This document shows, one piece after another, positions 7,345 through 12,664 of a DNA stretch of 12,664 bases. This DNA is from Candidatus Competibacteraceae bacterium (GTDB lineage Bacteria > Pseudomonadota > Gammaproteobacteria > Competibacterales > Competibacteraceae), in the NCBI GenBank assembly GCA_012032855.1, contig JAAUQA010000039.1, positions 1-12,664 of the forward strand. Direction: 5' to 3'. The notes under the pieces are model-generated. The model ran no database searches, was not told where the DNA came from, and saw nothing but the letters and a program-made list of their open reading frames with translations. The translations under genes and the position numbers were made by a program. Numbering within the stretch: the stretch's first letter is position 1; each line of letters opens with the position of its first letter.

Positions 7345-7940
7345 ATGCTGATCGTTCGCGAATTATGCCGTGCCGGCCTGTCTCCCGTTTCCTTCGAGCT
7401 CAGTGACGGCGAATGCGTCGTCATCCAAGGACCGTCGGGCTCGGGGAAAACATTGTTACTCCGGGCCCTTGCCGATCTTGATCCGAATGAAGGCCAGGTG
7501 AGCCTGGCCGGGCAGGCGCGGGAAAACTGGTCGGGACCGGCTTGGCGGCGCCAAGTGGTTTATGTGCCGGCTGAATCCGGTTGGTGGGGCGCAACGGTCG
7601 GTGAACATTTTCCCGCTTGGGAACCAGCAATCTCGTTGGTAGAAAGCTTGGGTTTACCAGCGGCTGCGTGCGATTGGTCGATTCAGAGGCTATCGACCGG
7701 GGAGAGACAACGTCTTGCCTTGATACGAGCTCTAATGCTTCAACCGCAGGTGCTGTTGTTGGATGAACCAACGGCTGCTTTAGATACTGAGGCGACCGCA
7801 GCCGTCGAACGGTTGATAATCGAACGCCAACAAAGCGGTACCAGTGTGCTGTGGGTAACTCATGATCCGCAGCAGGCATTGCGGCTGGCCAAACGGGGCT
7901 TTTTCTCAACGCCGGTCAATTTCGGAAAGCGGCGTTATGA
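7345..7940 (+). CDS. fetA: FetA-like ABC transporter ATP-binding protein (one-base frameshift near its 3' end)
   Basis: Cytoplasmic ATPase that powers the FetB-type membrane partner encoded next. Walker A is GPSGSGKT (29-36), signature LSTGERQ (116-122), Walker B VLLLDEP (136-142), D-loop AALD (144-147) and H-loop His173 (WVTHD). The Q-loop position reads YVPAESGWWG, so the usual Gln appears to be missing. In the plain frame the ORF runs on to 8172 through the fetB start with non-family residues. Re-reading one T in the run 7900-7904 yields GFFLNAGQFRKAAL and a TGA at 7938-7940, which overlaps the fetB ATG by four bases, exactly the arrangement expected. The corrected protein has 198 aa. It begins four bases after gspB with no clear ribosome binding site. 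Confidence 0.82.
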
Positions 7941-8728
7941 CCACCATTCCGTTAGACAACAGCGATCTGCTGCTGGGTTCTGTGCTGGTGTTATTAAGCG
8001 CCGGTTTATCTTTAGCCTTGCATCTCGGGCTGGAGAGGCCCTTGTTGATCGCTACAGTGCGTATGGTAGTGCAATTGACGCTGGTCGGTCTGGTACTGAA
8101 AACTCTGTTCGCGCTGGTGTCGCCGTTCTGGACCGGTTTAGCCGCTTTGTGCATGGTGCTGTTCGCCGGTAGAGAGATCATGGCTCGCCAGGAACAGCGG
8201 CTTAAAGGCTTGTGGTCTTACGGCCTGGGGACGAGCTGCATGTTGCTGGCGGCCAGTTTGGTGACGGTGTTTGCGCTGACTACTCAGGTGCGGCCTGATC
8301 CTTGGTATGATCCCCGCTATGCGTTACCGTTATTAGGGATGATTCTCGGTAACACGATGACCGGCATCAGTTTGGGCTTGCATACGCTGACTACCGGGTT
8401 GAATCGTGAACGTTCCGCCGTGGAAGCCCAGCTGATGCTGGGCGCGACCCGCTGGGAAGCGACCTTGCCGGTGGTGCGCAGCGCCTTGCGCAGCGCCTTG
8501 ATGCCGATCGTCAACTCAATGGCGGCAACCGGTCTAGTTGCGCTACCCGGCATGATGACCGGGCAGATTTTAGCCGGTGTCGAACCGGTTGAAGCAGTGA
8601 AATATCAGATGCTAATCATGTTCCTGATTGCCGGCGGCACGTCTATCGGCGCAGTCAGTGCGGTGTTCGGTGGGGTGCATCGGTTGACCGATGTGCGTCA
8701 TCGGTTGCGGCTGGATCGCTTGCGATAA
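7937..8728 (+). CDS. fetB: FetB (YbbM/UPF0014) ABC transporter permease
   Basis: A 263-aa integral membrane protein of the UPF0014 family with about seven hydrophobic segments. The E. coli homologue FetB works with FetA in iron export and peroxide resistance. Diagnostic stretches are ERPLLIATVRMVVQLTLVGL near the N-terminus, ALPLLGMILGNTMTGISLGL in the middle, and GATRWEA followed by ATGLVALPGMMTGQILAGV and EAVKYQMLIMFLIAGG. The ATG at 7937 is chosen because it gives the family N-terminus (MTTIPLDNSDLLLG) and overlaps the corrected fetA stop as ATGA. An open reading extends upstream to an ATG at 7862, but that adds 25 residues read in a second frame of fetA. The metal carried is inferred only from the family. 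Confidence 0.9.
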   Translation: MTTIPLDNSDLLLGSVLVLLSAGLSLALHLGLERPLLIATVRMVVQLTLVGLVLKTLFALVSPFWTGLAALCMVLFAGREIMARQEQRLKGLWSYGLGTSCMLLAASLVTVFALTTQVRPDPWYDPRYALPLLGMILGNTMTGISLGLHTLTTGLNRERSAVEAQLMLGATRWEATLPVVRSALRSALMPIVNSMAATGLVALPGMMTGQILAGVEPVEAVKYQMLIMFLIAGGTSIGAVSAVFGGVHRLTDVRHRLRLDRLR

Positions 8729-8732
8729 TACA

Positions 8733-8761
8733 TGGTCCGGTTGACTGTTGTGATCTACAAT
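8733..8761 (+). promoter_or_regulatory. Possible promoter for moaDE
   Basis: In the 76-bp gap after fetB, TACAAT (8756-8761) is one base from the -10 consensus, with TGGTCC at 17-bp spacing as a weak -35. A better -35, TTGACT (8741-8746), lies nearby but finds only GACATA at 18 bp. The gap suggests moaDE has its own start, but the signal is modest. Confidence 0.25.
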
Positions 8762-8804
8762 GTCGACATAGCATTTGCGAACTATAACCACTCAAAACAC
8801 CGCC

Positions 8805-9038
8805 ATGACCATCCAAATTAAATACTTTGCCAGCTTGCGCGATCAACTGGGACGCGACCAGGATCAACTAGCCGTCGCCGCCGCGCAGACCGTTGCTCAA
8901 GTCTGGTCCCAATTATGGCCGGAAACGCCGTTACCCCCCAATACCTTGGCGGCGGTCAATCAAGAATATGCGGAATTGCATCAACCGGTTAAGGACGGCG
9001 ATGAAGTCGCTTTTTTTCCGCCGGTAACCGGAGGTTGA
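8805..9038 (+). CDS. moaD: Molybdopterin synthase sulfur-carrier subunit MoaD
   Basis: Small ubiquitin-fold protein, 77 aa, whose C-terminal Gly carries the thiocarboxylate sulfur used by MoaE to make molybdopterin from precursor Z. The N-terminus MTIQIKYFASLRDQLG and the C-terminus AFFPPVTGG are typical, including the essential Gly-Gly end, as are LAAVNQEYA and VKDGDEV. The ATG at 8805 gives the family N-terminus; a TTG at 8775 would add ten unrelated residues. No clear Shine-Dalgarno precedes the ATG. Its 3' end carries the GGAGG that serves moaE. The T7 run in the codons for FF is in frame, so this gene is intact. Confidence 0.9.
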   Translation: MTIQIKYFASLRDQLGRDQDQLAVAAAQTVAQVWSQLWPETPLPPNTLAAVNQEYAELHQPVKDGDEVAFFPPVTGG

Positions 9039-9042
9039 GGTG

Positions 9043-9481
9043 ATGACCATTGAGATTCGCGAGACGCCGTTCGATCCTTACGCGCTCTTGGCGCATTATC
9101 AGGAAAGCCTGACCGAATTGCGCGGGCAATACGGGGCGACGGCTAGTTTTGTCGGTACCATGCGGGATCACAACGAAGGCAGCACGGTAATCGATATGAC
9201 CTTGGAACATTACCCCGGCATGACCGAACGGCATTTGCAGCATATTGTGACGGAGGCTGAGCAGCAATGGCCTCTGTTGGATACCTTGATCGTTCACCGT
9301 GTGGGGAAGTTGCGACCTCATGATCCCATCGTTCTGGTAGCGGTGTGGTCGGCCCATCGGTGCGGCCGCTTTCGAGGCATGCCGGTTTATCATGGAGGCG
9401 CTGAAATCCCGCGCACCGTTTTGGAAGAAAGAAGCCTTACCCGTCGGCGAGCGGTGGGTTGCCGGTAATACCGCAGGTTAA
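9043..9481 (+). CDS. moaE: Molybdopterin synthase catalytic subunit MoaE (one-base frameshift)
   Basis: Large subunit of molybdopterin synthase, which transfers sulfur from MoaD thiocarboxylate to cyclic pyranopterin monophosphate. The N-terminal two thirds read cleanly: ASFVGTMRDHNEG, MTLEHYPGMTERHL, HRVGKLRPHDPIVLVAVWSAHR. After HR the plain frame turns into a basic, non-family tail ending at 9468. Skipping one G (CGGT to CGT, 9358-9361) restores AAAFEACRFIMEALKSRAPF and WKKEALPVGERWVAGN, ending with TAA at 9479-9481, for 145 aa. The two catalytic lysines (K119 and K126 of E. coli; about 121 and 128 here, in LKSR and FWKK) lie only in the restored frame, so a true shift would inactivate the protein. 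GGAGG (9030-9034) precedes the ATG by 8 bases; a GTG at 9040 is an alternative start. Confidence 0.85.
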
Positions 9482-9512
9482 TTGATGAGAGAGCTCTGAT
9501 GATGGATTCCAT

Positions 9513-10085
9513 GTGCAACAACGTGAGCATTGCAAAGCCATCCCTTACCTTGCTGAATCGTGGGTTGTGTGTTTTTTCGGAGCAGCGGTGTTAATCGGTC
9601 CAACAAGTTTTGCCGCTGACCAAGCGGGTATTTTCCGCCCCTCGGACGGTAGCTGGGTATTGGACGGCAATGGCAACGGCGCCGAGGACGCCTGTCGTGA
9701 GGATCTGTGTCTGACCTTTGGGACGTCAGGCGATTTGCCGGCGGGAGGCGACTGGAATGGTGACGGCGTTCCAGAAATTGGCGTCAAACGCGGTGGTCAG
9801 TGGTTTATCGATCTCAACGGCAACGGCGTTTGGGACGGTTGCCGGGATGATTTGTGTGTCGTATTTGGCGCATTGAATGACCTACCAGTGGTGGGGGATT
9901 GGAACGGCGACGGTACTGCCGAAGTTGGCGTCAAACGGGGTGGGCAGTGGTTTATCGATCTGAACGGTAACGGTGCTTGGGATGATTGCCGCAGCGATCA
10001 GGATGATCTATGTCTGACTTTCGGCACTGATGACGATTTGCCGGCCGTAGGCGATTGGACCGTAGTCGAAATAGATGAGTTGTGA
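9513..10085 (+). CDS. Small exported protein with three calcium-loop-like repeats
   Basis: Not a named family that I recognise, though similar repeats occur in VCBS/FG-GAP-like surface proteins. The start shown is a GTG; a hydrophobic stretch (VVCFFGAAVLIGPTSFAA) then looks like a Sec signal cleaved before DQAG. The mature part is three repeats of about 48 residues, each following G-x-W-x-x-D-x-N-G-N-G, then a Cys pair around (R)(D)DLC, then FG---DLP--GDWNGDG--E-GVKR. The DxNxNGxxD and DxNxDGxxE loops resemble dockerin or thrombospondin-3 calcium sites. The last repeat stops after GDW with a short acidic tail (TVVEIDEL). An alternative N-terminus starts at ATG 9499 or 9502 (MMDSMCNNVSIAKPSLTLLN), a classic signal n-region; joining it needs one extra T in the T6 run 9572-9577. 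Role is unknown; probably periplasmic or surface-exposed. Confidence 0.65.
   Translation: MQQREHCKAIPYLAESWVVCFFGAAVLIGPTSFAADQAGIFRPSDGSWVLDGNGNGAEDACREDLCLTFGTSGDLPAGGDWNGDGVPEIGVKRGGQWFIDLNGNGVWDGCRDDLCVVFGALNDLPVVGDWNGDGTAEVGVKRGGQWFIDLNGNGAWDDCRSDQDDLCLTFGTDDDLPAVGDWTVVEIDEL
9648..10058 (+). repeat. Three in-frame tandem repeats coding the GDWNGDG/DLNGNG units
   Basis: Unit 1 spans 9648-9791 (48 codons), unit 2 9792-9938 (49 codons), unit 3 9939-10058 (40 codons, incomplete). Units 2 and 3 are nearly identical over their first 36 bases, with differences mostly at third codon positions, so the protein is selected while the DNA has drifted. Unit 3 carries about three extra codons between its cysteines (CRSDQDDLC against CRDDLC). 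Confidence 0.8.
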
Positions 10086-10117
10086 GCATTTAACGTAAGA
10101 TTTGCCCGTTACTCCTC

Positions 10118-10130
10118 CGAGCGACGCTCG
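10118..10130 (+). terminator. Weak hairpin after the repeat-protein gene
   Basis: CGAGC-GAC-GCTCG is a perfect 5-bp stem with a 3-nt loop, 32 bases beyond the stop at 10085. It is followed only by ATTCCTT, so it lacks a proper T tract. It may be a weak terminator or chance. Confidence 0.2.
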
Positions 10131-10214
10131 ATTCCTTCAACAATTACCAGGCTAATCCCCCCAAGGGCACGTTGACCCAACCCGGGTGATTGCCTGATTT
10201 CTAACGGTAAAAGC

Positions 10215-12446
10215 ATGAATATCAGCCCTTCCAAGCGCGTGATCGACGCCATCATAAAAGCTGAGCACGGCGATCCGTTCGCGGTGTTAGGTATGCATCA
10301 GGACGGTTCAAGCACTGAGTTAGTAGTACGCGCTTTTCTGCCCGGTGCCGAGCAAGTGCAGGTGTTGCACCGGGATTCCGGCGCAGTGGTCGCTGCGCTG
10401 GAGCAAGTTCATGACGATGGATTGTTTGCCGGAGCATTGGGCGGCAAGTATAAACAACGTTTTGCCTATCGTTTGCGGGTGACGCAGGGAGGCCACACCT
10501 GGGACATGGATGACCCTTATGGTTTCTTGACCGTATTGGGCGACCTTGACGTACATTTGATAGGCGAAGGCACTCATCTGCGACCTTATGAAAAACTCGG
10601 CGCGCATCTGACCGAGTTGGGTGGCGTCAGCGGCACGACCTTCGCGGTGTGGGCTCCCAATGCCAAACGGGTTGCTGTGGTCGGTGATTTCAATGATTGG
10701 GATGGCCGTCGTCATCCCATGCGGCTGCGCAGCGGGGTAGGTATCTGGGAAATCTTTATTCCCGGCGCGGGTCCCGGCGCAAAGTATAAGTTCGAAATCA
10801 AAGACGCCAACGGCACGCGCCTGCCGCTTAAGATGGACCCCTATAGCTTCGCGACCGAACTGCGGCCCAAAACGGCCTCGTTAGTCTATGCAGAAAACGA
10901 CTATGACTGGGGGGATGGCGAATGGATGGACAACCGCCATCTGCGTAGTCACCGGCGGGCGCCCATTTCGGTCTACGAGGTGCATTTGGGTTCCTGGAAA
11001 CGGGTGGTTGAGGAAGATAACCGCTTTCTGACTTATCGCGAACTGGCCGAGCAGTTGATTCCCTATGTTCAGGACATGGGCTTCACCCATATCGAATTGC
11101 TGCCCATCAGCGAGCATCCTTTCGACGGCTCTTGGGGCTATCAACCGATTGGTCTATATGCCCCGACCAGCCGTTTCGGCTCGCCCGCCGATTTCAAATA
11201 TTTCGTGGATTGTTGCCATCAAGCCGGAATCGGTGTGTTATTGGATTGGGTGCCGGCGCACTTTCCCAGCGATCAGCATGGCTTGGGTCAGTTTGACGGT
11301 ACCGCCTTATACGAACACGCTGACCCGCGGCAGGGTTTTCATCGCGATTGGAACACCTTAATTTACAACTTCGGTCGCCGCGAAGTCGCCAATTTCATCT
11401 TGGGTAATGCGTTGTTCTGGCTGGAACGGTATCACATCGACGGACTGCGGGTAGATGCAGTAGCGTCCATGCTTTATTTGGATTACAGCCGCAAAGAGGG
11501 AGAATGGATACCGAATAAATACGGTGGGCGGGAAAATCTGGAGGCGATCGATTTATTGCGGCGCATGAATGAGCTGACCTACACGGAACAAACTGGTGCG
11601 ATGAGCGTGGCTGAAGAATCCACTGCCTGGCCGGCAGTGACCCTACCGGTTTATCTCGGCGGACTGGGCTTCGGCTTCAAATGGAATATGGGTTGGATGA
11701 ATGACAGCCTGCGCTATATCGGCCGTGATCCGGTGTATCGACGGTACCATCACAACGAGCTGACCTTCAGCCTAGTGTATGCGTTCAGCGAGAATTTCTT
11801 TTTGCCGTTGAGTCACGACGAAGTTGTGCACGGCAAAGGTTCGATCCTGGCCCGGATGCCCGGCGATGCCTGGCGGCAATTCGCCAATTTGCGGGCCTAC
11901 TACGCGTTCATGTGGACCCATCCCGGCAAAAAACTGTTGTTCATGGGCTGTGAATTCGCCCAGGGCCGGGAGTGGAATCACGACGCTGGCCTGGAATGGC
12001 AACTACTCGATACTCATTTGCATGCTGGCGTGCAGCAGCTCGTGCGCGACTTGAATCGGCTGTATCTGAATTTGCCGGCATTGCATGAACGCGACTGTGA
12101 GTCCGAGGGCTTTCTGTGGATTCAGGCCGATGATTCGGAAAACTCGGTGTTTTCGTTTTTGCGTCTGGGCGGCGAAGATGCCACGCCGGTAGTAGTGGCG
12201 TGCAATTTGACGCCGAACGTGCGTTCCGGGTATCGGATCGGCGTACCAAACGCCGGTTTTTATACGGAATTACTGAACACCGACGCCGAAATTTACGGCG
12301 GCAGTAATGTGGGCAATGGCGGCGGCGTGCAGACCGAACCAATGCCGTGGCTGGGTCAGCCGCATTCGTTGTTCGTCACCATGCCGCCGCTGGGCACAGT
12401 GATTTTTCAGCAGCGGATTGAGGAAGAACAACCGCCTTCGCCTTAA
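10215..12446 (+). CDS. glgB: 1,4-alpha-glucan branching enzyme
   Basis: Makes the alpha-1,6 branches of glycogen by cutting an alpha-1,4 chain and transferring it; a cytoplasmic GH13 enzyme. The 743 aa are typical of the long form: an N1 domain ([13 protein letters not shown], 19-31), a CBM48 domain ([20 protein letters not shown], 141-160), then the catalytic barrel. Conserved regions are DWVPAHF (344-350), DGLRVDAV with nucleophile Asp414, VAEEST with acid/base Glu467, and [10 protein letters not shown] with Asp535. The spacing between the three matches E. coli Asp405, Glu458 and Asp526. A C-terminal all-beta domain follows, ending in PPLGTVIF. The frame is intact. No other glg genes lie in the window and the 129-bp upstream gap suggests its own promoter, though none is convincing. 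The Shine-Dalgarno is weak. Confidence 0.97.
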   Translation: MNISPSKRVIDAIIKAEHGDPFAVLGMHQDGSSTELVVRAFLPGAEQVQVLHRDSGAVVAALEQVHDDGLFAGALGGKYKQRFAYRLRVTQGGHTWDMDDPYGFLTVLGDLDVHLIGEGTHLRPYEKLGAHLTELGGVSGTTFAVWAPNAKRVAVVGDFNDWDGRRHPMRLRSGVGIWEIFIPGAGPGAKYKFEIKDANGTRLPLKMDPYSFATELRPKTASLVYAENDYDWGDGEWMDNRHLRSHRRAPISVYEVHLGSWKRVVEEDNRFLTYRELAEQLIPYVQDMGFTHIELLPISEHPFDGSWGYQPIGLYAPTSRFGSPADFKYFVDCCHQAGIGVLLDWVPAHFPSDQHGLGQFDGTALYEHADPRQGFHRDWNTLIYNFGRREVANFILGNALFWLERYHIDGLRVDAVASMLYLDYSRKEGEWIPNKYGGRENLEAIDLLRRMNELTYTEQTGAMSVAEESTAWPAVTLPVYLGGLGFGFKWNMGWMNDSLRYIGRDPVYRRYHHNELTFSLVYAFSENFFLPLSHDEVVHGKGSILARMPGDAWRQFANLRAYYAFMWTHPGKKLLFMGCEFAQGREWNHDAGLEWQLLDTHLHAGVQQLVRDLNRLYLNLPALHERDCESEGFLWIQADDSENSVFSFLRLGGEDATPVVVACNLTPNVRSGYRIGVPNAGFYTELLNTDAEIYGGSNVGNGGGVQTEPMPWLGQPHSLFVTMPPLGTVIFQQRIEEEQPPSP

Positions 12447-12522
12447 CTTGCCAAACACGCCGGTGCTGTTGCAAAACCAGGCATACTGATGTCATGGGGT
12501 TTTGAGCCTACTGAGGCTAGGC

Positions 12523-12609
12523 ATGAACGATTTGCAATGGCGCCACCTCCGAGAAAATATAATTCTTTGGGCGGTATGCTGGTATTACCACTATAATATC
12601 AGCTGCTGA
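12523..12609 (+). pseudogene. Broken N-terminus of an IS6-family transposase
   Basis: From ATG 12523 the frame gives MNDLQWRHLRENIILWAVCW followed by YYHYNISC and a TGA at 12607-12609. The family pattern is RHF---IILWAVRWYL-Y-ISYRDLSE, so the first 27 residues fit well. The expected SYRD block is replaced by SC-stop; a DVS follows in another frame (12608-12616), itself closed by TGA at 12620-12622. The break falls in the 13-bp tandem repeat at 12600-12625. No functional transposase can be made from this copy as read. Confidence 0.65.
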
Positions 12610-12625
12610 TGTCAGCTCCTGATGT
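12600..12625. repeat. 13-bp tandem duplication inside the IS6 remnant
   Basis: CAGCTGCTGATGT (12600-12612) is followed directly by CAGCTCCTGATGT (12613-12625), differing at one base, then by a partial CAGCC. CTGATGTCA also occurs at 12486-12494. The duplication sits where the transposase frame is lost, so slippage may have caused the damage. Confidence 0.7.
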
Positions 12626-12664
12626 CAGCCACCTAGGTTGGTCAGCTCTAGGTCAATGGAAGAC

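Larger units (their letters stand above)
12462..12664 (+). mobile_element. Left end of an IS6-family insertion sequence (runs off the window)
   Basis: GGTGCTGTTGCAAA at 12462-12475 closely resembles the IS6-family terminal inverted repeat (GGTTCTGTTGCAAA in IS257, GGCACTGTTGCAAA in IS26). Sixty-one bases from this end an ATG opens a reading frame with the family N-terminus, the same geometry as in IS257. It begins 15 bases after the glgB stop. The other end, and any 8-bp target duplication, lie outside the window. The body seems decayed (see the transposase entry). Confidence 0.7.

Noticed and set aside
7862..7936. Longer fetB starting at 7862
   Set aside because: The extra 25 residues are an off-frame reading of the fetA end; the ATG at 7937 gives the family N-terminus.
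7941..8172. Extension of the fetA frame to 8172, giving a 275-aa ATPase
   Set aside because: The added residues are read in a second frame of fetB and match no ABC family; the one-base-corrected frame ends at 7940 with a perfect overlap.
9469..9512. Separate small gene between moaE and the repeat protein
   Set aside because: The bases up to 9481 are the restored moaE C-terminus; the rest is leader of the next gene.
10086..10214. tRNA, riboswitch or clear promoter ahead of glgB
   Set aside because: No cloverleaf or conserved motif; TTGACC at 10172-10177 has only a poor -10 (TGATTT).
1..12664. CRISPR array, rRNA or prophage genes
   Set aside because: No regularly spaced repeats, rRNA segments or phage proteins were seen on either strand.

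Overview
The window (12,664 bp, GC-rich) reads as a piece of a Gammaproteobacterial chromosome. The PyrE matches the E. coli type residue for residue in length (213 aa), an ExeA/GspB pair is present, and MoaD, MoaE and FetB resemble the enterobacterial proteins. The storage and carbon genes (crotonyl-CoA carboxylase/reductase, glycogen branching enzyme, TRAP uptake) would suit a carbon-storing lineage such as the Competibacteraceae, but that assignment is a low-confidence guess.

Layout. (1) Positions 1-920, + strand: the 3' end of a crotonyl-CoA carboxylase/reductase gene that runs in frame into a CBS-domain pair; the second CBS half is frameshifted. A strong bidirectional terminator (943-979) separates it from the converging operon. 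(2) Positions 1017-3948, - strand: a three-gene TRAP transporter operon transcribed dctQ-dctM-dctP. (3) Positions 4228-4869, - strand: pyrE. (4) From 4950 on the + strand: exeA (frameshifted), gspB, then a FetA-like ABC ATPase (frameshifted) and its membrane partner FetB, all with gaps of a few bases or overlaps. (5) Positions 8805-9481: moaD and moaE (moaE frameshifted), the two subunits of molybdopterin synthase. (6) Positions 9513-10085: a small exported protein with three repeats rich in calcium-binding-like loops. (7) Positions 10215-12446: glgB. (8) Positions 12462-12664: the left end of an IS6-family insertion sequence with a broken transposase start.

How it fits together. ExeA and GspB are envelope factors that help assemble the type II secretion secretin, and FetAB is a metal/iron-type ABC exporter apparently sharing their transcript. 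MoaD/MoaE make molybdopterin. Ccr-CBS and GlgB belong to central carbon and storage metabolism, and TRAP brings in an unidentified solute. No single new multi-gene system is evident. The points most worth a second look are the Ccr-CBS fusion, the repeat protein, an unusual binding-site residue in DctP, and the high density of single-base frameshifts. Five otherwise well-conserved genes each need exactly one indel correction, which points to sequencing/assembly error or to recent gene decay.
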